DNA of 64,000 bases from the NCBI GenBank assembly GCA_028291545.1, contig JAQGHR010000097.1, positions 27,349-91,348 on the forward strand, in the 5' to 3' direction. Both the position numbers and the translations under genes were made by a program. Positions 54,043 to 62,593 of the stretch are shown in pieces; position 1 is the first letter of the stretch, and every line of letters begins with the position of its first letter. This DNA is from Planctomycetota bacterium (GTDB taxonomy: Bacteria; Planctomycetota; Planctomycetia; Isosphaerales; Isosphaeraceae). The notes beneath the pieces were generated by a model. It was given only the letters and a program-made list of their open reading frames with translations. It had not been told where the DNA came from and did not search any database.

Positions 54043-54540
54043 TCAGGTAAAGTTGTTGTACTGGATCGGGAATTCCGGCGGATGCTCCTTGAAGTGGGCG
54101 ATCACGGTCTGGAGTTCGTCCTTCTTCTTGCCGGTCACGCGAATCTTCTCATCCATGATCTGGGCCTGAACCTTCGCGCCGAGACCCTTGATCGTCTTGA
54201 CCATCTCACGGGCCGAGTCCTTGTCGATCCCGACGTGCATCGTGAGCGTCTCGCGCACGGAGTCGTGGGACGCCTCTTCGAGCTTGCCCCGCTTCAGGGC
54301 GTTGACGGCCACGCCTCTCTTGGCCATCTTCTCCTTGAGGGCCTGGAGCACGGCGTCGAGCTGGCCCTTGTGGTCGGCGAGAAGCGTGAGCGTGTTGTCC
54401 TTCTTGTTGAACTCGATCGACGCGCGGGTCCCCTTGAAGTCGTAACGCACCGCGATCTCGTGCTGCGCCTGCACGACGGCGTTATGCATCTCCGCGTGGT
54501 TGATCTCACTGACGATGTCGAACGAATAGGTGTCGGCCAC
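54043..54540 (-). CDS. yajQ: YajQ-family nucleotide-binding protein
   Basis: Encodes 165 residues from a GTG with GGAGG 11 bases upstream. The sequence ADTYSFDIVSEINHAEMHNA, RYDFKGTRASIEF and IKGLGAKVQAQIMDEKIRVT is very characteristic of YajQ, a two-domain protein reported to bind c-di-GMP or tRNA. An HD-GYP protein about 5 kb downstream would degrade c-di-GMP, so both may share that signal. Confidence 0.95.
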   Translation of the reverse strand: MADTYSFDIVSEINHAEMHNAVVQAQHEIAVRYDFKGTRASIEFNKKDNTLTLLADHKGQLDAVLQALKEKMAKRGVAVNALKRGKLEEASHDSVRETLTMHVGIDKDSAREMVKTIKGLGAKVQAQIMDEKIRVTGKKKDELQTVIAHFKEHPPEFPIQYNNFT

Positions 54541-54806
54541 GGCGGTTGGGCCTCCGATCCGAGAGGGTTGAGTAGACGAAGGGGGAATTTCGACGGTCGT
54601 CGAAATATCCGCGATCGAGCGACGAACCTATTCTACGATCTGGGCGATCCGGGCCTCGCAACTTTTTCGCGACGACCGGACGCGGTGGGTTTTCCTTGTA
54701 TCGGTGCGCTCATACAATCGGCCCCCGAGTGCCGTCGATTCAACCGGCGCGAGGACGGGACGTGTGGCCCGGTCCAACGCTGGAACTACTCCTGGAGAAG
54801 ACTTCG

Positions 54807-56531
54807 ATGATGAGGACGCTTCAGACTCTGGCGGCACTGCTCGGCCTGGTAATCGCTCCGACACTGGCGGCGGACCCACCCAAGGTCGAAGGCGACTGGG
54901 AGGGCTTCATGAAGGTCAGCGACACCGCGTCGCTCCTGATGGTCTTTCACATCAAAAAGGGAGACGACGGCAAGCTGACCGCCACATGCGACAGTCCGAA
55001 TCAGGCGTCGAAGGGAGTCAAGGTGAGCGGCGTGACGCTTGAGAAGAACAAGCTGACGATGACCGTCGCGGCCAACAAGGGCGAGTTTGCCGCGACGTTG
55101 AGCGACGAGGGAAGCGAGCTCAAGGGCGAGTGGAATCAGGGGGGCAAGGCCCTCCCGTTGACCCTGACCCGACCGTCCACAAAGCCTGAGTCGCTGTGGG
55201 AGGGCGACATCAAGATCCAGGCCGGGCTGAAGCTGAAGATCGTCCTCCGGGTACGGTCCGACAAGGACGGCAAGCTCACCGGCAGGATGGATAGTCCCGA
55301 CCAGAATGCGACGGGGTTCAAGGTCGACACGGTGACAATTGACAAGACGACGCTGGAATTCACCGTCAAGACCATCGCCGGCGAGTTCTCCGGCAAGCTC
55401 AACGAAGCCGGGACGGAGGCCGTCGGGGAGTGGAAGCAGGCTGGCGCCGCCATGCCGCTGACGATGAAGAAGACCGATAAGGTCAGCGAGGCCCGTCGGA
55501 CCCAGATGCCCAAGGGGCCGTTCCCCTACCAGGAGATCGAGGTTTCTTACCCGAATGCCGCGTCGGGGAACTCTCTGGCCGGCACGCTCACGCTCCCCAA
55601 GGGGGATGGGCCGTTCCCGGTCGTGATCCTCATCACGGGCTCGGGCGCGCAGGATCGCGATGAGACCCTCATGGGCCACAAGCCGTTCCTCGTGCTGGCC
55701 GACTATCTGACGCGGCGCGGCATCGGCGTCCTTCGCGTGGACGATCGCGGCGTCGGCGGCTCGACGGGCGACCACGGCAAGGCGACGAGCGCGGATTTCG
55801 CGACCGACGTCCAGGCGGGCATTGAATACGTGAAGACTCGCAAGGACGTGAATGCGAAGAAGATCGGGCTGATGGGCCACAGCGAAGGTGGCCTGATCGC
55901 CCCGATGGTCGCCGCCAAGAACCCGGACGACGTGGCGTTCATCGTGCTCCTGGCCGGCCCGGGCGTTCCGGGCAATGAGATCCTGGTGGCGCAATCCGCC
56001 CTGATCGGCAAGGCGATGGGCGGAAAGGACGAAGAGGTCGCCAAGCAGGTCGCCATCGCCCAGAAAATGTACGCGGAGATCCGTACTGGCACGGATGAGG
56101 CGGCCGTGACCAAAGCCCTGCAGGCGCTCGGCAAGGAAGCGATCGGGGCGCTTTCACCCGAGGATCGCAAGAAGACCGGCGACGCCGGGCTCAAGTTGAT
56201 GGAAGCTCAGATCAAGATGATCCAGACTCCCTGGTTCCGGTACTTCTTGACGTACGACCCTCGTCCGACCCTGGCCAAGGTCAAGTGCCCGGTCCTCGCC
56301 GTCAACGGTGAGAAGGATCTCCAGGTGCCGCCGAAGCAAAACCTGCCCGAGATCGAAAAGGCCGTGAAATCGGGCGGCAACGACAAGGTGACGGTGCGCG
56401 AGTTCCGCGACCTGAACCACCTGTTTCAGACGAGCAAGACCGGAACGCCGGCCGAGTACGCCCAGATCGAAGAGACATTCAACCCCGACGCACTCATGGT
56501 CATCGGTGACTGGATCGCCGGTCTCAAGTGA
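54807..56531 (+). CDS. Secreted alpha/beta hydrolase with duplicated beta domain
   Basis: Encodes 574 residues. A signal peptide (about 1-21) precedes two tandem beta-rich domains of about 110 residues with matching motifs (KGDDGKLTATCDSPNQASKG and DKDGKLTGRMDSPDQNATGF; LKGEWNQGGKALPL and AVGEWKQAGAAMPL). The alpha/beta hydrolase follows (about 260-574): oxyanion region LITGSGAQDRDE, nucleophile elbow GLMGHSEGGLIAP (Ser), then VKCPVLAVNGEKDLQVPP (acid) and RDLNHLFQ (His). Length and lid suggest a peptidase-like S9 or esterase. A TACAAT box at 54713 precedes it. Confidence 0.85.
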   Translation: MMRTLQTLAALLGLVIAPTLAADPPKVEGDWEGFMKVSDTASLLMVFHIKKGDDGKLTATCDSPNQASKGVKVSGVTLEKNKLTMTVAANKGEFAATLSDEGSELKGEWNQGGKALPLTLTRPSTKPESLWEGDIKIQAGLKLKIVLRVRSDKDGKLTGRMDSPDQNATGFKVDTVTIDKTTLEFTVKTIAGEFSGKLNEAGTEAVGEWKQAGAAMPLTMKKTDKVSEARRTQMPKGPFPYQEIEVSYPNAASGNSLAGTLTLPKGDGPFPVVILITGSGAQDRDETLMGHKPFLVLADYLTRRGIGVLRVDDRGVGGSTGDHGKATSADFATDVQAGIEYVKTRKDVNAKKIGLMGHSEGGLIAPMVAAKNPDDVAFIVLLAGPGVPGNEILVAQSALIGKAMGGKDEEVAKQVAIAQKMYAEIRTGTDEAAVTKALQALGKEAIGALSPEDRKKTGDAGLKLMEAQIKMIQTPWFRYFLTYDPRPTLAKVKCPVLAVNGEKDLQVPPKQNLPEIEKAVKSGGNDKVTVREFRDLNHLFQTSKTGTPAEYAQIEETFNPDALMVIGDWIAGLK

Positions 56532-56573
56532 TTCGGGATGAGGACCTCCTCCCGAGAGATCGGGCGAGGGTCC

Positions 56574-59552
56574 TTATTTCCCGAGCGAGGTCAGATCCGG
56601 ATCGCTCGCCGCTTGAGCCGCGGGGAAGCCCAAGGCGAGGGCGCGGCGCAAGAGTTCTTTGGCCCGGTCGCGATGGATTGGCGAACCGGTCGCCTGGTCC
56701 AGCAACGCCAGCGCACAGGCGGCGTTGTAGAGATTCTGCGCCGAGGGCGTCTGGGCGAGACGGTCGGAATCCGCGACGGCGGCGGGATTCCCCTGTCGGC
56801 CGAAGAGCAAGGCGCGCAGGCGCAAGGCATCCATCGCGTTCGGATCGGCGTCAATCGCGCGGTTGACGTGGTCGAGTGCGGCCCGGAGGTCATTCCGACG
56901 GAGGAGCAGGGCCATCCCGTAATGGGCCCGCGACTGCCTCGGATCGCGATTCAAGACGCGATCGAAATCGGCGCGAGCGCCGTCCGGATCACTCGTGAGC
57001 CGAGAGATTCCCCTCGCGATCAGCACTCTGACATCGTCGGGACGGACCTTCAGCGCGGCCTCGAAGTCGTGCTCGGCCTGGTCGCGTCGCCCGAGTCGGG
57101 AAAGAGCCTCGGCGCGTGCGGCGAGAATCCCCTCATCCCGGCGCCCGAGCGCGAGGGCACGATTGAGATCGCGCACGGCACCGGCGGCATCATTCAACTC
57201 GAGAGCGACTAATGCCCGATCGACCAGGGCTTCGACGAAGTTAGGGCTCGCAATCAAGGCGCGGTTATACGAGGCCAGCGCGTCCTCGGGCCGTCCGCTA
57301 CGGGCCAGTGCCAGGCCCCGATTGAAGTGAGGCCAGGCAAAGTCGGGCGCGAGCGCGGTGCAGACGCTGAAATCACCGGCCGCGTCCGCATACCGACCGC
57401 GCTCGTAGTGGCACAACCCGAGCACGAACCATGACCAGAATCGCTTGGGGTCGAGGGCCACCGCTCGGCCGAGGTCCGTCTCGGCGGCATCGGCCTGACC
57501 GAGGGCGGCGCGCGACGTTCCCCGGAGATAGAAGTCTCTCGCGGTCACCGGTGTTGTCCGCTCGGTCTTCCGCCGTTCGGACGAGGCTCGGGAAGACTCT
57601 CCCAGCGCGGTGAAGCAGCGAGCGCGGGTCGCGAACAGAGCGGCCGAGGGCCTGGGATCGATCCGTTCGGCCCGGTCCAGGAGCGTCAACGCCGTCTCGA
57701 CGGTCTCACGGCGCACCGACTCGGATTTGCCTTTGCCGACTTCCGACAGGCGGGCGCGGGCGAGCAGGAGCATCAACTCCGACATTTCTTCGCGAAGCGT
57801 GTGTCGATCGGTCGCCGGCAACCGGCGAACCAGCGGACTGGCCGTCCAATCCGAGTCGGTCTCGACACCGTAGTCGGCCAGGATTTTTTCCGCCATCACG
57901 ATCCCTTGCGCCAGGTGTGATGACGGTCCGCTCGTGGTGTTGAGCAGGAGCTGAGTCTGGGCAAAGTCCTCGTGAAATTGGTTCCATCGCAGCATGGTCC
58001 GTGCCGTCTCCGCATGGTCATAGATCGACCAGGCGGCCGTTCCGACCGCGATCAAGAGAGCCGCCCCCAGTGCGGCGACTGGCCCCGCGCCTCGGACCTC
58101 GGGATGCCTGCGCCACCATTTGGCCCCGCGCTCCCGTACGCTAGGCTCGGGGGCGTGGATGTTGGGGCGGTCGTCGAGAAAGCATTGTAGATCCTCGGCC
58201 AGGTCGGACGCCCGCGAGTAGCGGCGGGAAGGGTCCGGGGCGAGGCATTTGGCGAGGATGGCATCCAGGCTATGGGAGACCATTGGGTTCGACTTGCGCG
58301 CCGGGGGGGCACCTCGACGGCGCTCCTCGGTCATCCGGGCAACGACGTCGATGAGTCGCATGCCGGCGGGCGGGTCGTCGAACGGGTGCCGGCCGACGAT
58401 CAACTCGTAGAGGATCAAGCCGAGCGCGTAGATATCCGAGCGCTCGTCGACGGCCGTGGCGGACGTGGTTCCACGGGGATTAAACGCGTCCAGGTGCTCG
58501 GGAGCCATGTAGGGCAGGGTGCCGCCGAGCATTGCCCGGGAGGCATCTTCGTTAAGGGCGTCGGAGATCTCCGTGGCGAGGTTGAAGTCCAGAAGCATCG
58601 GCGTCCCGTCGGTGGCGATCAGGATATTCGACGGCTTCAAATCGCGGTGCAAGATGCCCCGGGCGTGCGCGTGCTCCAACCCCTCGGCCAGTCGGGCGCC
58701 GATCCAGACTGCGGACTGGACGTACGAATGCGACCGGAGGAACCGCCGCGCGGGCTGGTCGTGATCGACGTGCGAAGCGATCCCTGGCTCCCCCGATTGC
58801 TCGCGATCGGGCTCTCGTGACCAGGGCAACCTTGCCCAGTAGCGTCCGAGTATCGAGCGAACCGCCGTGGGGGAGCCGATGCCTCGCGTCATCGCGCCAC
58901 GCACGGAGTTCGGCCCGGACTGACTCAGACCGGGGCGCGTCGGCGTACGGCCGCCGAGATCGTCGACGGCCTTCAAGATGCTGAGACCGGTGGCCTGCGA
59001 GGGTAGTCTCATCCCGCCTCGCTCCAGGATTTGAGCGAGGTTCGCTCCTCCGAAATAGGGCATGCATAACAAGCGCAACCCTGTGCAGATGTCGTCATGA
59101 ACCGAGTGGATCGGGACGATATTGGTGTGCTGTAGTCTGGCGAGTGCCTGGGGTTCATCACCCAGGGCCTCGGCCACTTTCAGGGCGACGGGACGGCCTG
59201 CGAGCTCGGTCTGCTCGGCAAGATAGACGCGTGCAAAGGCGCCTCGGCCCAGCTCGGAAATGATCCTGAATCCACCGATCGAGGCACCGATCGCCGGGAA
59301 AACGACCTCGCGTTTCTTCGCTCCTTGCCGCGAGGCCACATGCGATTGCGTGGTCGCGATCGAGCGATCCGCAAATGGTGCATTCGCAGGCTCCGCCAGG
59401 CGAAACGCGAGATCAATGTGATCGGAACCGTCGGATTCCGGATCGACCCTGCCCGAGGCGCTCGTCGCGCCCGAGGACGCCGATCCGAGGTGCCATCCGT
59501 CAATAACGGGGCCGGTCGTCTCGGCCCACCGGCTCTCGGACAGGTCGGGCAT
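56574..59552 (-). CDS. Ser/Thr protein kinase with transmembrane helix and TPR repeats
   Basis: Encodes 992 residues from ATG 59552, with AGGAGG 9 bases upstream. The PknB-type kinase domain (about 90-450) has GRGAFARVYLAEQ, ALKVA, HRDLKPSN (about 300), the DFG site written DFN in LLDFNLATE (about 322), MAPEHL and SDIYALGLILYEL. An insertion of about 100 residues lies between the small lobe and the catalytic loop (about 175-275, TPTRPGLSQSGPNSVRGAM). A membrane helix (about 485-510) separates it from TPR repeats (about 570-990, RGLALARSGRPEDALASYNR). Divergent from the HD-GYP gene. Confidence 0.92.
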   Translation of the reverse strand: MPDLSESRWAETTGPVIDGWHLGSASSGATSASGRVDPESDGSDHIDLAFRLAEPANAPFADRSIATTQSHVASRQGAKKREVVFPAIGASIGGFRIISELGRGAFARVYLAEQTELAGRPVALKVAEALGDEPQALARLQHTNIVPIHSVHDDICTGLRLLCMPYFGGANLAQILERGGMRLPSQATGLSILKAVDDLGGRTPTRPGLSQSGPNSVRGAMTRGIGSPTAVRSILGRYWARLPWSREPDREQSGEPGIASHVDHDQPARRFLRSHSYVQSAVWIGARLAEGLEHAHARGILHRDLKPSNILIATDGTPMLLDFNLATEISDALNEDASRAMLGGTLPYMAPEHLDAFNPRGTTSATAVDERSDIYALGLILYELIVGRHPFDDPPAGMRLIDVVARMTEERRRGAPPARKSNPMVSHSLDAILAKCLAPDPSRRYSRASDLAEDLQCFLDDRPNIHAPEPSVRERGAKWWRRHPEVRGAGPVAALGAALLIAVGTAAWSIYDHAETARTMLRWNQFHEDFAQTQLLLNTTSGPSSHLAQGIVMAEKILADYGVETDSDWTASPLVRRLPATDRHTLREEMSELMLLLARARLSEVGKGKSESVRRETVETALTLLDRAERIDPRPSAALFATRARCFTALGESSRASSERRKTERTTPVTARDFYLRGTSRAALGQADAAETDLGRAVALDPKRFWSWFVLGLCHYERGRYADAAGDFSVCTALAPDFAWPHFNRGLALARSGRPEDALASYNRALIASPNFVEALVDRALVALELNDAAGAVRDLNRALALGRRDEGILAARAEALSRLGRRDQAEHDFEAALKVRPDDVRVLIARGISRLTSDPDGARADFDRVLNRDPRQSRAHYGMALLLRRNDLRAALDHVNRAIDADPNAMDALRLRALLFGRQGNPAAVADSDRLAQTPSAQNLYNAACALALLDQATGSPIHRDRAKELLRRALALGFPAAQAASDPDLTSLGK

Positions 59553-59740
59553 GTCGGGGTTCCTCCTGGTAAACCGGCGAGCCTGGCCTTCGAAGGCGGT
59601 CGGTTCCCACGATCGTAAATAGGTCGCGACTCGAAGACTGTCCAATTGGCAGGAAGCGGTGGGCCTGCAGTCGGCGAGCGAGGAATCCGCGTCCTAGGCT
59701 ATCGGAGAGAACCGGGGTCATCCTGTCACGAGGCCATTCC

Positions 59741-61240
59741 ATGACTGGACTAGGTCTGATCGTTGCCGGCGACGAACACGCCCAGACTCCATGGATGCAG
59801 ACCGAATCGCGGGAGGCTCTCCAGCTGGCGGATCGTTTGCAGGAGGAATTCGGAGTCCCGGCCGGTGTGCTGGAACCAACCGAGAGCCGATGGCTTGCGT
59901 GGTCGCATCCTGCCAGAGAAGACGCTCCGACGAGTCCACCACGCGTCCCCAGCCTCGACCCGGTCGCCATCGTGCGCGAGGAGTCCGCTCGACGCACCTG
60001 GCTGGCGCTCCGGGTGCCTCGCGATGACGCGCCCGGAACATGGCTCGCCCTGGCCGCCTTCTCGGACGAGTCTACCCGCCGTCCTGAATGGGCGGATCGG
60101 GCTGTTCTTGCGTGGGGGAACGCAGTCGCGGGCCGATTGGCGCTGGAGGGGGCAAGCGGACCGAATCAACTGCCCAGGAGTGTCCAGGTCGCGGAACATC
60201 TGATTCGGCGGCTCAGGATATCCGATCCGCCCGAGCGATTTCAGAGCCGGGCCGCCTCCTCGTTGCGAGACCTGGTAGGCGTCGAGGTCGTGGCCTGGGT
60301 TCCGAACACGTCGCGCGACTCCATCGTCGTGGTTGGCGGCGTCCATGGCCTGTTGCCGGAGGCGTACGGGCGCCTGGCTCGTGAGCCGGGCGCCCAGGCG
60401 TTGAGGATCGTAAATTCACCCACGAGCTCGACTCCGACCGGCCTTCGTCGGTACGTTGTGGCGACCGCGGGCGCAGAGAAGGACGGCGGCTGGCTGATCG
60501 CCGCGAACCCCACGGACGACCGCCCCTTCGGCGTTGAGGCCGATCTGATCTCGACGGTCGCCTCGCTGATCGGTACCCAGCGATGCAACGCCCGGATCTA
60601 TTCCGACCTGAAAGACCTGCTCTTCGGCGTGATTCGCGCGCTCACCGCCGCCATCGACGCCAAGGACCCCTACACCTCCGGCCACTCCGAACGGGTCGCC
60701 CGGATCGCCGTGCGGATCAGCCAGGAGTTAGGGATGTCGCCCCACGAACAGGGCGACCTGTACCTGATGGGCCTCTTGCACGATGTCGGCAAGATCGGCG
60801 TCGAGGATGTCGTGCTCAAGAAGCCCGGCAAGCTGACCTCCGACGAGTACCATCAGATCCAGGCCCATGTCCGTATAGGTGTTCATATTCTTACAGACCT
60901 CAAGAAGCTCCATCACCTCTTGCCCGGGGTCGCCTATCACCATGAGAGTCTCGATGGCTCCGGCTACCCCTCCGGTCTCCGTGGCGAGGCCATCCCCTTG
61001 CCCGCCCGCATCCTCGCCGTGGCAGACGCGTTCGATGCCATGTCCAGCAATCGCCCCTACCGCCGCCGGAAAACGGCCGGTCAGATCGACGATGTCTTCC
61101 GCCAGGGCATCGGCACCCAGTGGGACAGTCGCGTCGTCCAGGCGCTGTTCGCTTGCCGCCCCGATCTCGTAGCAATCCGGCAGAAGGGGCTGGGAGAGAG
61201 CCTGCATCAGGTGATCAATGAGACACTGGGGAGGTCATAA
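59741..61240 (+). CDS. HD-GYP-domain phosphodiesterase
   Basis: Encodes 499 residues. The N-terminal 280 residues contain a GAF-like sensory region (AEHLIRRLRISDPPERFQSR). The C-terminal HD-GYP domain (about 295-480) carries HSERVARIAVRIS, LLHDVGKIG (HD), then HHESLDGSGYPSGLRG with the GYP motif, and ADAFDAMSSNRPYR. These domains hydrolyse cyclic di-GMP. A GAGG site lies before the ATG. YajQ nearby is a possible c-di-GMP binder. Input signal unknown. Confidence 0.93.
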   Translation: MTGLGLIVAGDEHAQTPWMQTESREALQLADRLQEEFGVPAGVLEPTESRWLAWSHPAREDAPTSPPRVPSLDPVAIVREESARRTWLALRVPRDDAPGTWLALAAFSDESTRRPEWADRAVLAWGNAVAGRLALEGASGPNQLPRSVQVAEHLIRRLRISDPPERFQSRAASSLRDLVGVEVVAWVPNTSRDSIVVVGGVHGLLPEAYGRLAREPGAQALRIVNSPTSSTPTGLRRYVVATAGAEKDGGWLIAANPTDDRPFGVEADLISTVASLIGTQRCNARIYSDLKDLLFGVIRALTAAIDAKDPYTSGHSERVARIAVRISQELGMSPHEQGDLYLMGLLHDVGKIGVEDVVLKKPGKLTSDEYHQIQAHVRIGVHILTDLKKLHHLLPGVAYHHESLDGSGYPSGLRGEAIPLPARILAVADAFDAMSSNRPYRRRKTAGQIDDVFRQGIGTQWDSRVVQALFACRPDLVAIRQKGLGESLHQVINETLGRS

Positions 61241-61305
61241 GCCCGTCTGCGCCGGTCGCGTCGGCAAATCCGCCCAACTCGCGCACCCAAAATCGGCGAA
61301 ATCCG

Positions 61306-61311
61306 TATAAT
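61306..61311 (+). promoter_or_regulatory. Consensus -10 element upstream of the PpiC isomerase
   Basis: TATAAT is a perfect -10 match, 75 bases before the ATG at 61387. No -35 match is seen at 16-18 bases upstream, so activator dependence or chance is possible. Confidence 0.35.
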
Positions 61312-61386
61312 CAGGAAAAGCCCGGCCTGGAGCAGGGTCCGGTCGGGACATGGAAGTGGTGTACACGCGCGAGGGAGTGGAGTCCG

Positions 61387-62460
61387 ATGCGACAATCCGT
61401 CCGATCCGGCCTGGCCGCCCTACTGGTGTTCGGCGTCTCTTCGATGGCGCTCGCCCAGCAAACCCCGACGGGCACTGGCAAAGCGGCGGCCCCGGCCACA
61501 CGGCCGGCCGGCCCGGCGCTCACCAAGGAGCAGCAGGCCAAGCTCAACGAACCCCTGGCCACCGTGAACGGCGAGAAGATCACGCGAGCGCAGTTCCTCA
61601 CGCTGATTAGCCAGTATCCCATCCCCCCCGGTAGCGAGCAAAGCGCGTACACGACCGGGATCGATCTCCTGATCAATACGAGACTCCTCACCCAGTTCTT
61701 GCAGCAGAACCGCGTCCCCGCCGATACGGCCGAGATCGACAAGATTATCGACGAACAGCGCAAGTCCTTCACCGAGAACGGCACGAGCCTCGAAGCCGCG
61801 CTGGCGGACTCGAACACGACGATCGACCAGATGCGTGAGACGATCAAGACGACGCTTCAATGGCGGGAATTCGTCAAGAAAACCGCCACGGACTCCACGC
61901 TGAAGGCATACATGGAGGCGAACAAAGACGTCTTCAACGGCACTCAGGTCAGGGCCAGCCACATCCAGCTCAACCTGGAGCCGACCGCCACAGCCGCCCA
62001 GAAGGCCGCGGCGAAAGAGAAATTGCTGAAGATCAAGAAGGAGGTCGAGTCGGGCACGATCGGCTTCGCCGACGCCGCGAACAAGTACTCGGAGGACCCC
62101 TCCAACAAGGAGCAGCCCTCCGGCGGTGACCTCCGCTGGTTCCCCCGCAAGGTGTTCAGCGAACCGTTCTCGGCCGCCGCCTTCTCCCTGCCGAAGGGGA
62201 AAATCTCCGACCCGGTCGAGACCGAGTACGGCATGCACCTGATCCAGGTCACCGACCGCAAGGACGGCGGACCCGTGCAATTCGAGCGATTCCGTGAGAA
62301 GATCCTGAATCAATACGCCGTTGACGAGCAGAACCGCATCGTCGCTGAGATGCGCAAGAAGGCCAAGATCGAGATCAAGCCGATGCCCAGCGACCTGTTC
62401 GCCGCCAAGCCGGCAGACGCCGCGCCCAAGGCCAAGGACGCCGCGCCGAAGGCGAAGTGA
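61387..62460 (+). CDS. Secreted PpiC/SurA-type peptidyl-prolyl isomerase
   Basis: Encodes 357 residues with a signal peptide (about 1-23). A SurA-like helical N-terminal domain (about 45-175) precedes a parvulin PPIase domain (about 190-290) with VRASHIQLNLEPT, FADAANKYSEDPSNKEQPSG, then GGDLRWFPRKVFSEPF and YGMHLIQVTDR motifs. It would assist folding of exported proteins. A short DAAPKAK repeat closes the protein. GGAG precedes the ATG. A 19-bp hairpin follows the gene. Confidence 0.94.
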   Translation: MRQSVRSGLAALLVFGVSSMALAQQTPTGTGKAAAPATRPAGPALTKEQQAKLNEPLATVNGEKITRAQFLTLISQYPIPPGSEQSAYTTGIDLLINTRLLTQFLQQNRVPADTAEIDKIIDEQRKSFTENGTSLEAALADSNTTIDQMRETIKTTLQWREFVKKTATDSTLKAYMEANKDVFNGTQVRASHIQLNLEPTATAAQKAAAKEKLLKIKKEVESGTIGFADAANKYSEDPSNKEQPSGGDLRWFPRKVFSEPFSAAAFSLPKGKISDPVETEYGMHLIQVTDRKDGGPVQFERFREKILNQYAVDEQNRIVAEMRKKAKIEIKPMPSDLFAAKPADAAPKAKDAAPKAK

Positions 62461-62510
62461 ACGGGATAGCTCAGTCGTCGCAAATCGCTTTCAGATGGCG
62501 TGCGGCACAT

Positions 62511-62553
62511 CGAGGAGGAGGCGAAGAATGGTCGATTCTTCGCCTCCTCCTCG
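62511..62553 (+). terminator. 19-bp perfect hairpin after the PpiC gene
   Basis: Bases 62511-62529 and 62535-62553 are exactly complementary around the 5-base loop GGTCG, between the PpiC stop (62460) and the next start (62594). It should terminate the PpiC transcript; only a short T-containing stretch follows. Confidence 0.6.
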
Positions 62554-62593
62554 TTGCATTTCCGGAAGGACGACTCAAAACACGTTCGACGCC

